This document shows positions 12,786 to 21,243 of a stretch of 25,894 nt of DNA, piece by piece. Within the stretch, counting starts at the first letter, position 1; each line of letters begins with the position of its first letter. This DNA is from an uncultured Lachnospiraceae bacterium (GTDB taxonomy: Bacteria; Bacillota; Clostridia; Lachnospirales; Lachnospiraceae): positions 1 to 25,894 of the forward strand of contig USJG01000015.1 of NCBI GenBank assembly GCA_900554925.1, written 5' to 3'. A program made the translations under genes and the position numbers. Under the pieces are notes generated by a model. The model worked only from the letters and a program-made list of their open reading frames with translations, had not been told where the DNA came from and did no database searches.

Positions 12786-15017
12786 TTGGACAGCAGAAAG
12801 AAACAAATTAAATTCACAATTAAAATGCAAAAGAAGCTGGTAGTATTATTTTTTATAATATTACTGGCTTTTGTGGGATTATCCTATCGATTGTTTGCGA
12901 TTACGCGGGATAATGGAGAGCAATATAAAAAGCAGGTGCTGTCGCAGCAAAGATATGACAGCACCGCTCTTCCTTATAAGAGAGGCTCCATACTGGACGC
13001 AAACGGAAGCATACTGGCTTCCAGTGAAAAGGTGTATAATGTTATTCTGGATGCTGTGGCAATTTCAGAAAAGGAGGAATATCTGGAGCCTACCCTGAAC
13101 GCCCTTAGAAGTCAGCTTGGGATCGACACTTCCAATGTGCGTTCTTACATAGAGGCAAATAAGGAAACCTCCCGTTATTATGTGCTGGCAAGGCGCCTTG
13201 AATATGAGCAGATAGAAGGATTCAAGGAGCTGCAAAATGAAACGGACTCCCTGATCAAAGGCATCTGGTTTGAGGAGGAGTATAAGAGAGTTTATCCCGG
13301 AAACAGCCTTGCCTGTGATGTAATTGGTTTTACTACCAGCGATAATGTAGGCTCTTATGGACTGGAGGAATACTACAATGATATTTTATCCGGTACAGCG
13401 GGAAGAGAATACGGATACTTAAATGATGATTCTAACTTGGAGAGAACCACCATACCGGCGGAGGACGGCAACAGCATTGTAACTACTATTGATGCCAATA
13501 TCCAGAGTATTGTTGAAAAGTATTTACGGAAATTTGATGAGCAGTATAAGGACAATGCCCATGAGGGATACGGAGCCAATAATGTGGGATGTATTATCAT
13601 GGAGGTAAACAGCGGAGAGATTCTTGCCATGGCAAGCTATCCTTCTTATGATCTGAACGACACCAGAAATACAGACGCGCTGATAGGCATGCCGATTCTT
13701 GATGAAGATGGGAAGCGTACCGGAGAGTATATCAATGAAGAAAACATCAGCACCATCAGCGATGACCCGGACGTGTTTTACAGGCATCTGAACGCATTGT
13801 GGAAGAACTTCTGCATTAACGATACTTATGAACCGGGGTCGGTATCAAAGCCCTTTACGGTAGCCGCAGCCATTGAAAGCGGAAGCATTACGGGAAATGA
13901 GGGCTATACCTGTAATGGCCGCCTTCATATAGGTGACCATGATATTAAGTGTCATAATGTATATGGAGATGGTTATCTGACGGTGGCAGAGGGTGTGGAG
14001 CGTTCCTGCAACGTGGTTATGATGCATGTTGCCAATGCCACAGGTGTAGATACGTATACGGAATTTCAGCATATTTTCAACATGGGCCTTAAGACCAATA
14101 TTGACCTGGCAGGAGAAGCCAGAACGGTAAACGTTATTTACAACAAAGATACTATGGGTCCCACGGAACTGGCCACCAACAGCTTTGGACAGGGTTATAA
14201 CGCAACCATGATTCAGATGATCACAGGCTTCTGCTCACTGATTAACGGAGGTTATTACTACGAGCCTCATATGGTAAGCAAGATCGTCAGTCCCACCGGA
14301 GCTACGGTGCAGAATATTGAGCCAAGAGTGCTTAAGCAGACCATATCAGAAAGTACTTCCGCTAAGATACGGGAAATGTGCAATCTGGTAGTTTCAGGAG
14401 AAAATGGTACCGGTAAAACCGCAAGACCTGCGGGCTACATGATAGGCGGAAAGACAGGAACAGCCGAAACGCTGCCTCGTGGTAACAGAGAATATGTGGT
14501 GTCCTTTATGGGATATGCACCGGCAGACGACCCTCAGATTGCTATTTATGTGGTGGTGGACAGGCCCAATGTACCCGGCGCCATCATGGACGATGCAAAG
14601 TTTGCCACAAGGATCGTAAGAAGCATACTTACAGAGGTACTGCCTTATATGGGTATTTTTATGACGGAAGAGCTTTCAGATGAGGAGAGGGCAGAACTGG
14701 AGGCTTTGCAGATTGAGATAATGACGCCGGTTATCACCGAGGAGGAGCAAGAAGAGGTGCCCGAAGGAGAAGAGGGCGAAAACCAGACAGATGAAAGCGG
14801 GCAGGAGAGCCCTGAAGATGGTGAAGGTGAGGAAAATATCCCCAGTGAGGTGTGGAAGTCATTTCCTATTGATCCTGCTACAGGATATGCAATAGACCCT
14901 GATACGGGAAATTACGTGGATCCCGAAACGGGAGCAACCCTTGGCGGAACCTATGAAGGCGGAGCAAGCACTGAAACACCTGATACGGGTGAAGAACCGG
15001 AAGAAGAGGAAGAATAA
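12786..15017 (+). CDS. Class B penicillin-binding protein, septal transpeptidase type
   Basis: The 743-residue protein has a short inner tail, a membrane helix (about 18-37), a dimerisation domain (LPYKRGSILDANG near residue 58) and a transpeptidase domain. Its active-site Ser352 is in SVSK (352-355), then SCN (407-409) and KTG (556-558). It cross-links peptidoglycan outside the membrane, most likely at the septum. No PASTA domain follows, unlike typical SpoVD. Instead the tail (about 625-743) is strongly acidic and holds three 8-residue units of the form DPxTGxx (695-718). The start is TTG at 12786 with AGGTG upstream. It could be called FtsI/PBP2B or a SpoVD homologue. It is the last gene of the mraZ operon here. 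Confidence 0.9.
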   Translation: MDSRKKQIKFTIKMQKKLVVLFFIILLAFVGLSYRLFAITRDNGEQYKKQVLSQQRYDSTALPYKRGSILDANGSILASSEKVYNVILDAVAISEKEEYLEPTLNALRSQLGIDTSNVRSYIEANKETSRYYVLARRLEYEQIEGFKELQNETDSLIKGIWFEEEYKRVYPGNSLACDVIGFTTSDNVGSYGLEEYYNDILSGTAGREYGYLNDDSNLERTTIPAEDGNSIVTTIDANIQSIVEKYLRKFDEQYKDNAHEGYGANNVGCIIMEVNSGEILAMASYPSYDLNDTRNTDALIGMPILDEDGKRTGEYINEENISTISDDPDVFYRHLNALWKNFCINDTYEPGSVSKPFTVAAAIESGSITGNEGYTCNGRLHIGDHDIKCHNVYGDGYLTVAEGVERSCNVVMMHVANATGVDTYTEFQHIFNMGLKTNIDLAGEARTVNVIYNKDTMGPTELATNSFGQGYNATMIQMITGFCSLINGGYYYEPHMVSKIVSPTGATVQNIEPRVLKQTISESTSAKIREMCNLVVSGENGTGKTARPAGYMIGGKTGTAETLPRGNREYVVSFMGYAPADDPQIAIYVVVDRPNVPGAIMDDAKFATRIVRSILTEVLPYMGIFMTEELSDEERAELEALQIEIMTPVITEEEQEEVPEGEEGENQTDESGQESPEDGEGEENIPSEVWKSFPIDPATGYAIDPDTGNYVDPETGATLGGTYEGGASTETPDTGEEPEEEEE

Positions 15018-15031
15018 GGATAATAAAGAAT

Positions 15032-15083
15032 AACCTCATGGAAAAGGTAATAGATTGTAATAACTTTTCTGTGAGGTTTTTTG
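15032..15083 (+). terminator. Intrinsic terminator of the mraZ operon
   Basis: A 15-bp stem (15032-15046 with 15064-15078, two G-T wobbles) is followed by a T run. It ends the dcw operon directly after the PBP gene. Confidence 0.88.
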
Positions 15084-15091
15084 TCGCATAG

Positions 15092-15331
15092 GATTGGGGT
15101 GTCAAAAGGTGCTTTTAGAAAGTGATCTGGCAGATTGCCCAAAAGGAATTGCACGCTGTCAGTTTCTGAAAATGGACATAGCGGACTTTTCGGAACATCC
15201 ATGTCCCGAAATTGCTGCTCTACTTAAGACCATTAAGAAAATCTCATTTTCCTCCACAATGACAGCTTAGCAATTCCTTTTGTGCAACCATCCGATTCCA
15301 AATTTATTAAGCACCTTTTGGCACCCGAATC
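15092..15331. repeat. 240-bp near-palindromic intergenic repeat element, copy 1
   Basis: The ends are inverted copies of each other: 15092-15112 and the complement of 15311-15331 agree at 19 of 21 positions. The similarity continues about 70 bases inward on each side, including the block AAAAGGAATTGC followed by GCTGTCA. The centre adds smaller hairpins, such as GGACAT with ATGTCC near 15172-15206 and CTTAA with TTAAG near 15223-15237. No reading frame of useful length is inside. It sits between the PBP terminator and the rpsT terminator. The end of the window (25815-25894) is a second copy. Possibilities are a MITE, a REP-like extragenic palindrome or a structured RNA element; no target duplication is obvious. 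Confidence 0.85.
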
Positions 15332-15339
15332 TTCTTAAT

Positions 15340-15375
15340 ACAAAAAACCAGTCCACATGACGGTATGGACTGGTT
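15340..15375 (-). terminator. Intrinsic terminator of rpsT
   Basis: A 10-bp perfect stem (15346-15355 with 15366-15375) with a 10-base loop. On the minus strand it is followed by a T run (15341-15345 on the plus strand is AAAAA). Confidence 0.88.
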
Positions 15376-15404
15376 AAATTTTGTTCTTCATTCTATTGGA
15401 AAAA

Positions 15405-15668
15405 TTAAGCCATCTTGTTTACTGCCTGAGCTAAACGTGATACTTTTCTGGATGCTGTGTTTTTGTGATAAACACCCTTGCTGGCAGCTTTATCGATAGT
15501 AGCTGTAGCAGCAACTAAAGCTTCTGCAGCAGCAGCCTTATCATTTGCTTCAATAGCAGCAAGAACTTTCTTTACAGAAGTCTTAACACCAGACTTGATA
15601 GCTTTATTTCTTTCAGCCTTGGTTCTGTTTACTAAAATTCTCTTTTTTGCAGATTTAATGTTAGCCAC
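15405..15668 (-). CDS. rpsT: 30S ribosomal protein S20
   Basis: The 87-residue basic protein binds 16S rRNA in the small subunit. It begins MANIKSAKKRILVN when translated from the GTG at 15666-15668, the family's usual N-terminus. An upstream GTG at 15675-15677 overlaps the ribosome-binding site AGGAGG (15677-15682 on the plus strand) and is rejected. The remainder is the Ala/Lys-rich three-helix bundle. It is a single-gene unit with its own promoter and terminator, transcribed away from gpr. Confidence 0.97.
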   Translation of the reverse strand: MANIKSAKKRILVNRTKAERNKAIKSGVKTSVKKVLAAIEANDKAAAAEALVAATATIDKAASKGVYHKNTASRKVSRLAQAVNKMA

Positions 15669-15757
15669 GATGTACACCTCCTATTATAATCATCAGTTTC
15701 CATGATGTTTCATTAAAGCCGGAGACACGGACGTCTTAATGTAAACACACGCATATT

Positions 15758-15786
15758 ATTTTAGCCAGAAAAAGGGTATCTGTCAA
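15758..15786 (-). promoter_or_regulatory. Sigma-A promoter of rpsT
   Basis: On the minus strand TTGACA (15781-15786) and TAAAAT (15758-15763) are separated by 17 bases. This is a full-consensus -35 and a five-of-six -10, as expected for a ribosomal protein gene. It leaves a leader of about 80 bases before the rpsT start. Confidence 0.85.
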
Positions 15787-15859
15787 TACATAATTGAAGA
15801 ATATTTGGAAAATACTGTGATAAGGAAACTTTCAATTTACAGATAAGGCGGTAAGGAAG

Positions 15860-16768
15860 ATGATGAACAGTTTTAAGGTAAGGACAGATTTAGCCCTGGA
15901 AGTAAGGGAAAGTATGGAGGAAAGTGCCGGAGAGTGCAGAGGCGTTTTAGTAGAAGAGGAATATAAGGAGGAAAGTGAGATCAGGATCACCAGCGTAGTC
16001 ATTGAAACCATGAATGGCGCTAAGGCAATGGGAAAACCTGTAGGCACTTATATTACCTTAGAGGCGCCTGCCATGGCCCAGCCTGATGAGGATTATCACA
16101 GGGAAATATCGGAAGAACTGGCAACACAGCTAAAAAAGATTCTTCCGAAAACTGATCAGGAATTTTCTGTTATGGTGGTAGGGCTGGGCAACAGAGATGT
16201 GACGGCTGACGCCTTAGGACCTAATGTGGTAGATAACCTTACCATAACCAGACATATGGTAAAGGAGTATGGGAAGGCAGCCTTTAATAAAAAGCAGATC
16301 CATATGGTAAGCGGCCTTATTCCGGGGGTTATGGCAAAAACAGGAATGGAGTCCCAGGAGATCATAAAGGGGGTAGCCGAAAGAACAAAGCCTGATGTGG
16401 TAATTGTAGTAGACGCGCTGGCGGCCCGGTCTACCAAACGCCTTAACAGAACCATACAGATTACCAATACGGGGATTCATCCCGGCTCCGGCGTGGGAAA
16501 TCACAGAAACGCAATTACCCAGGAAACCCTTGGAGTTCCGGTAATTGCCATTGGAGTACCCACAGTAGTAGATGCGGCTACTATTGTCAGTGATGCTTTT
16601 GAAAAAATGATGCGTCAGGCCGGGGAGGAACCCATTGATATTCAGGATGATCTGCTTTCCGGTCTTGGAGAGCTTTATAATATGTATGTAACGGGCAAGG
16701 ATGTGGACTATGAAATCAAGCAGATCAGTCATATTATCTGCAATGCTTTAAACAGTACCTTTGAATGA
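15860..16768 (+). CDS. gpr: Germination protease GPR (spore endopeptidase)
   Basis: The 302-residue aspartic-type protease degrades small acid-soluble spore proteins when spores germinate. It opens with a short pro-region and the conserved KVRTDLALE (residues 6-14), where self-processing occurs in the family. The core VVGLGNRDVTADALGP and IHPGSGVGNHRNAI are family hallmarks. It is made in the forespore under SigG in known species; I did not find a convincing SigG promoter here. Two adjacent ATG codons (15860, 15863) are possible starts. It overlaps the spoIIP frame at its 3' end. Confidence 0.96.
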   Translation: MMNSFKVRTDLALEVRESMEESAGECRGVLVEEEYKEESEIRITSVVIETMNGAKAMGKPVGTYITLEAPAMAQPDEDYHREISEELATQLKKILPKTDQEFSVMVVGLGNRDVTADALGPNVVDNLTITRHMVKEYGKAAFNKKQIHMVSGLIPGVMAKTGMESQEIIKGVAERTKPDVVIVVDALAARSTKRLNRTIQITNTGIHPGSGVGNHRNAITQETLGVPVIAIGVPTVVDAATIVSDAFEKMMRQAGEEPIDIQDDLLSGLGELYNMYVTGKDVDYEIKQISHIICNALNSTFE

Positions 16769-18131
16769 ATGTCCAAAAGAAAGCATATACTTCCGTAGTG
16801 GGGTGCTTGCTTTGATAATAAAAAAGTGGAAACAGATCATAAAAAAATGGGGCATATGGATAATGCTGCTGGTATGTGCTGTATGCGGAGTCATCAGCTT
16901 TATACAAAATAAGGAGACCGGCAGCACAGAAGCTTCCAACTGGCAGCATAAGGTGGGCGCTTTTTTGGGAAATCAAATGGAAAGAGAATATTTTCAGATT
17001 CCAAGATACCTGGAGGAGGGGGAAGAAATTTCCGGATCTAAGAGGGGACAATTTGTGAAGGGCCAGCTCCTTTTGCTTTCTTATATGGCTATGCAGGAGG
17101 AATCTGAGGAAAATGAGGATGCACTGATGGCGGAACTGATCCGCTTAAGGGAAGGCACAGATGAGGATATTAAGGATATAGATGAGGATAATTTAGATTA
17201 CAATGAAAATGCGCTTCATATTGAAAACAGTGTACTTGAAGAGATGGAACGGGAAAACAGTTTACATAACACAGAAGGAAATACAGCGGAAGAGGAAACA
17301 GGCAGCGGACAGGGCGTAGAGGAGGATACCGGTACTGTTGCAGAAGGGACTGAATTTGTGGCGCCGCAGTATCCGGCTTATACCTATGACTGGTCAGAAA
17401 CATGGGATTATGAGACTCTGACAGATAACTTTTACGCAGTGGATAATTCCACCTTTCTGAAAGAAGAATATGTGGGATTAAAACAATTGCTGGAGCCGGA
17501 TCTGACAGTGAACAAGGAATCAGAAGGGCCCCAGATCCTGATCTATCACACCCATTCCCATGAGGATTTTGTTGATTCCGTACCGGGAGATGTATCCACC
17601 ACCATTGTGGGGGCAGGGGAGAAGCTGGCAAAGCTTCTTGAGGAGGAATATGGCTTTCAGGTGCTGCACCATACGGGAGTGTATGATGATGTTAGGGATG
17701 ATGCCTATAATAAATCCCTTCCTGCCATAGAGCAGATATTAAAGGAAAACCCTACCATTGAGGTGGTGATCGATCTGCACAGAGATGCGGTGAGCGGCGA
17801 CAGGAAGCTGGTTATGGATCTGCAGGGGCGTCCTACTGCCAGATTCATGTTCTTTAATGGCTTAAGCTACAGTCGTAAAAGCGGTGACATTGCTTATCTG
17901 GAAAATCCCTATATCCAGGAAAATCTTGCTTTTTCTTTTCAGGCCCAGGTTGCGGCAAATGAATATTATCCGGGAATTGCCAGAAAAGTATACCTTAAGG
18001 CTTACAGATTTAACATGCATCTGATGCCCAAAAGTATGCTGATCGAGCTGGGGGCCCAGAACAACACGGTAGAAGAAATTATGAACGCCTGCGATCCTCT
18101 GGCCCATATCCTCGCCATTGTGCTTGGATAA
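16761..18131 (+). CDS. spoIIP: Stage II sporulation protein P (peptidoglycan hydrolase)
   Basis: This amidase/endopeptidase degrades septal peptidoglycan during engulfment together with SpoIID and SpoIIM. One membrane helix (about residues 31-48) anchors it. A low-complexity acidic linker (about 115-195) follows, then the catalytic domain with YHTHSHEDF (His263, His265), VIDLHRDAV and the C-terminal MLIELGAQNNTVEEIMNA. The true start is unclear. The frame opens at a TTG (16761) with no ribosome-binding site, while GTG 16803 or TTG 16812 follow a G-rich stretch and would still keep the membrane helix. The order gpr-spoIIP-lepA-hemW is the same as in Bacillus. Confidence 0.93.
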   Translation: MNECPKESIYFRSGVLALIIKKWKQIIKKWGIWIMLLVCAVCGVISFIQNKETGSTEASNWQHKVGAFLGNQMEREYFQIPRYLEEGEEISGSKRGQFVKGQLLLLSYMAMQEESEENEDALMAELIRLREGTDEDIKDIDEDNLDYNENALHIENSVLEEMERENSLHNTEGNTAEEETGSGQGVEEDTGTVAEGTEFVAPQYPAYTYDWSETWDYETLTDNFYAVDNSTFLKEEYVGLKQLLEPDLTVNKESEGPQILIYHTHSHEDFVDSVPGDVSTTIVGAGEKLAKLLEEEYGFQVLHHTGVYDDVRDDAYNKSLPAIEQILKENPTIEVVIDLHRDAVSGDRKLVMDLQGRPTARFMFFNGLSYSRKSGDIAYLENPYIQENLAFSFQAQVAANEYYPGIARKVYLKAYRFNMHLMPKSMLIELGAQNNTVEEIMNACDPLAHILAIVLG

Positions 18132-18181
18132 ATAATGTGTTAAAATACGAGAGAATAATGCACAGGAGGTACTATGCATAC

Positions 18182-19987
18182 ATGGATCAGAGTAAAATCA
18201 GGAATTTTTGTATTGTGGCGCATATTGATCATGGTAAGTCCACTTTGGCAGATAGAATCATAGAAAAAACCGGACTTCTCACCAGCAGAGAGATGCAGGC
18301 CCAGGTACTTGACAACATGGAACTGGAGAGGGAAAGAGGAATTACCATTAAAGCCCAGAGTGTCCGTACCATTTACAAGGCCAGAGATGGGGAGGAGTAT
18401 ATTTTCAATCTGATTGATACTCCGGGGCACGTGGATTTCAATTACGAGGTCAGCAGAAGCCTGGCGGCCTGTGACGGCGCCATTTTAGTTGTAGACGCAG
18501 CCCAGGGCATAGAAGCCCAGACTCTTGCAAATGTTTACCTTGCACTGGACCATAATCTGGAGGTTTTTCCTGTCATCAATAAAATCGATCTTCCCAGCGC
18601 GGAGCCGGATCGGGTAAAAAATGAGATCGAGGACGTCATTGGGATAGAAGCCCAGGATGCTCCCCTTATTTCCGCTAAAAACGGTATTGGAATCGAGGAA
18701 GTATTAGAAGCTATTGTGAAAAAAATTCCGGCGCCGAAAGGCAGCCCGGATGATCCCTTAAAGGCCCTGATATTTGATTCCATTTATGATTCCTACAAGG
18801 GAGTTATCGTGTTTTGCCGTATCATGGAGGGCAGGGTTTCCAAGGGAACCAGTATTCGCATGATGGCTACCGGTGCTACTGCAGAGGTAGTGGAGGTAGG
18901 ATATTTTGGGGCCGGACAGTTTATCCCCTGTGAAGAATTATCAGCCGGAATGGTAGGCTATATCACAGCTTCCATTAAGAACGTTAAGGACACAGCGGTG
19001 GGAGATACAGTGACTGACGCCCAAAATCCATGCGCAGAGCCTTTGCCCGGATACAAAAAGGTAAACTCCATGGTTTACTGCGGCGTATATCCGGCAGACG
19101 GGGCCAAATACCCCGATCTTCGGGATGCCCTTGAAAAATTGCAGTTAAACGACGCTTCTCTTCACTATGAGCCGGAAACCTCCATTGCTCTTGGCTTTGG
19201 GTTCCGCTGCGGATTCTTAGGGCTGCTCCATCTGGAAATTATACAGGAGCGTCTGGAACGGGAGTATAATCTGGATCTGGTGACCACTGCGCCGGGGGTT
19301 ATTTATAAAGTGCATAAGACAGACGGTGAAATAATAGAGCTGACCAATCCCTCCAATCTTCCCGATCCTTCGGAAATTGAGTACATGGAAGAGCCGGTGG
19401 TGTCGGCGGAAATCATGGTGACTACGGAATTTATCGGCCCCATTATGGAGCTTTGCCAGGAACGCCGGGGCAAATATCTGGGCATGGAATACATGGAAGA
19501 AACCAGGGCCCTTATCAAGTATGAACTGCCTTTAAATGAAATTATCTATGATTTTTTTGACGCTTTGAAATCACGCTCCAGAGGCTATGCGTCTTTTGAC
19601 TATGAACTAAAGGGCTATGAGCAGTCAGAGCTTGTGAAGCTGGATATCCTCATCAACAAAGAAGAGGTAGATGCTCTTTCCTTCATTGTCCATAAGGACA
19701 GTGCCTATGAGAGAGGAAGAAAGATGTGTGAAAAGCTGAAGGAAGAAATCCCAAGGCATTTGTTTGAAATCCCCATTCAGGCGGCTGTAGGCGGAAAGGT
19801 CATTGCCAGAGAGACGGTCAAGGCCATGCGCAAGGACGTGCTTGCCAAGTGCTATGGCGGGGATATTACCCGAAAGAAGAAGCTTTTGGAGAAGCAGAAG
19901 GAAGGAAAGAAGCGCATGCGTCAGATCGGTAATGTGGAGATACCTCAGAAAGCCTTTATGAGCGTTTTGAAGCTGGATGACAAATAA
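18182..19987 (+). CDS. lepA: Elongation factor 4 (back-translocating GTPase LepA)
   Basis: The 601-residue translational GTPase has the P-loop AHIDHGKST (residues 13-21), the DTPGHVDF switch and NKID. Elongation-factor-like domains and the LepA-specific C-terminus follow, ending in the basic stretch EKQKEGKKRMRQIG. The start ATG 18182 gives the family's MDQSKIRNFCIVAHID. The ribosome-binding site AGGAGG (18164-18169) is 12 bases upstream, which is longer than usual. A TTG at 18137 in the same frame would add 15 non-conserved residues. The end overlaps hemW by 11 bases. Confidence 0.97.
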   Translation: MDQSKIRNFCIVAHIDHGKSTLADRIIEKTGLLTSREMQAQVLDNMELERERGITIKAQSVRTIYKARDGEEYIFNLIDTPGHVDFNYEVSRSLAACDGAILVVDAAQGIEAQTLANVYLALDHNLEVFPVINKIDLPSAEPDRVKNEIEDVIGIEAQDAPLISAKNGIGIEEVLEAIVKKIPAPKGSPDDPLKALIFDSIYDSYKGVIVFCRIMEGRVSKGTSIRMMATGATAEVVEVGYFGAGQFIPCEELSAGMVGYITASIKNVKDTAVGDTVTDAQNPCAEPLPGYKKVNSMVYCGVYPADGAKYPDLRDALEKLQLNDASLHYEPETSIALGFGFRCGFLGLLHLEIIQERLEREYNLDLVTTAPGVIYKVHKTDGEIIELTNPSNLPDPSEIEYMEEPVVSAEIMVTTEFIGPIMELCQERRGKYLGMEYMEETRALIKYELPLNEIIYDFFDALKSRSRGYASFDYELKGYEQSELVKLDILINKEEVDALSFIVHKDSAYERGRKMCEKLKEEIPRHLFEIPIQAAVGGKVIARETVKAMRKDVLAKCYGGDITRKKKLLEKQKEGKKRMRQIGNVEIPQKAFMSVLKLDDK

Positions 19988-21140
19988 ATTGAAAAAGCTT
20001 GCCATTTATATCCATATTCCTTTCTGCATCCGCAAATGCCTGTACTGCGACTTCCTTTCAGCCCCGGCAGGGGAGAGTGAAAGAAAAAATTATGTGGAGG
20101 CTCTTTGCAGAGAAATCGCCTGGGAGAGCCAAAGTTATGTAAACTACCAGGTGTCCACAATCTTTATTGGGGGAGGAACGCCCTCCCTTCTTTCGGGAGA
20201 GCAGATAAAGCAGATCCTTGGAAGCGTTTATGAACATTACAGGGTAGAAAAAAACTGTGAAATATCTCTGGAGGCCAACCCCGGAACCCTGACCCTGGAG
20301 AAATTAAAATATTGGCGGGAAGCCGGAGTAAACAGACTAAGCATTGGCCTTCAGTCTGCCATAGACAGTGAACTTAAGGCTCTGGGGAGAATCCATAACA
20401 GCAGCATGTTTTTTCAATCCTATGAGATGGCAGTTAAATCTGGATTTAATAATATTAATATTGATTTGATGTCAGCCATACCCGGACAAAGCATTGAAAG
20501 CTATCAGGAAACATTGCATAAGGTGACCGGACTAAATCCTCCGCCGTCTCATATTTCCGCCTACAGCCTGATCATTGAAGAGGGAACTCCTTTCTATGAA
20601 AACACACCTAAGTTGCCCGATGAGGACAGCGAACGGGAAATGTATAAAATAACCAATGATATTTTATCCCGGCAGGGATATGTCCAGTATGAAATCTCCA
20701 ATTATGCCAGGCCGGGCTTTGCCTGCAGACATAATCAGGTTTATTGGAGAAGAGGAAACTATGTGGGATTTGGAATTGGCGCCGCCTCCATGGTTGAGAA
20801 TGTGCGGTTTAATAATATCAGAGATTATGCAAGTTATGTAAACCATGATAAAAATGTGGCGATAAAAGAAAATATCAGGCAGCTTTCCTTACAGGAGCAG
20901 ATGGAAGAATATATGTTTCTGGGCCTTCGTATGACAAATGGCGTCAGTGAGGAGGAATTTCTGAAAAATTTCGGGTCTGCCATCGATCAGATATATCCGG
21001 GGATCGTGGAGGATTTCTGCCAAAAAGGACTTTTGAAGCGAGGTGTGGAAGCAAAAACAGGGGAACATAGGATTTTTCTTACCAGATATGGTATCGATGT
21101 AAGCAATGTGGTAATGGCGGAATTTCTGTTAACCTGTTAA
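19977..21140 (+). CDS. hemW: Radical SAM protein HemW (heme chaperone-like, formerly HemN)
   Basis: The 387-residue protein has the radical SAM cluster CIRKCLYC (Cys17, Cys21, Cys24) inside YIHIPFC...CDF, then GGGTPSLL and LEANPGTL. The C-terminal HemN-like part contains the RHNQVYWRRGNYVGFGIGAAS stretch. HemW is thought to carry and insert heme rather than to be a coproporphyrinogen oxidase; such proteins have often been mislabelled HemN. The ATG at 19977 lies inside the end of lepA, so translation is coupled. Confidence 0.94.
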   Translation: MTNKLKKLAIYIHIPFCIRKCLYCDFLSAPAGESERKNYVEALCREIAWESQSYVNYQVSTIFIGGGTPSLLSGEQIKQILGSVYEHYRVEKNCEISLEANPGTLTLEKLKYWREAGVNRLSIGLQSAIDSELKALGRIHNSSMFFQSYEMAVKSGFNNINIDLMSAIPGQSIESYQETLHKVTGLNPPPSHISAYSLIIEEGTPFYENTPKLPDEDSEREMYKITNDILSRQGYVQYEISNYARPGFACRHNQVYWRRGNYVGFGIGAASMVENVRFNNIRDYASYVNHDKNVAIKENIRQLSLQEQMEEYMFLGLRMTNGVSEEEFLKNFGSAIDQIYPGIVEDFCQKGLLKRGVEAKTGEHRIFLTRYGIDVSNVVMAEFLLTC

Positions 21141-21144
21141 GCAG

Positions 21145-21173
21145 TTGCCATTTGATGGGTAAATTTGTATAAT
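21145..21173 (+). promoter_or_regulatory. Near-consensus sigma-A promoter upstream of the SigK-type gene
   Basis: TTGCCA (21145-21150) and a perfect TATAAT (21168-21173) are 17 bases apart. It begins 4 bases after the hemW stop and reads into the sigma factor gene about 70 bases downstream. Confidence 0.75.
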
Positions 21174-21243
21174 AAGTTTGTTGGAAAGGCACTATGGGGC
21201 CCGGCAGGTCATATGATAATAAAAATGACTTTGGGGGCGCCCT

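Noticed and set aside
12786..15017. Naming the PBP SpoVD
   Set aside because: No PASTA domain follows the transpeptidase domain and the tail is acidic; the position after ftsL fits a division PBP at least as well.
15787..15859. SigG promoter for gpr
   Set aside because: GAATA-like and ATACT-like pieces exist but their spacing does not fit the SigG pattern.
16214..16732. Long antisense frame opposite gpr
   Set aside because: It lies entirely within a well-supported gene on the other strand, has no ribosome-binding site, and its translation resembles no protein family.
21195..21220. SigE-type -10 (CATATGAT at 21210-21217) upstream of the SigK-type gene
   Set aside because: No matching -35 element was found about 14 bases upstream, while a near-consensus sigma-A promoter is present.
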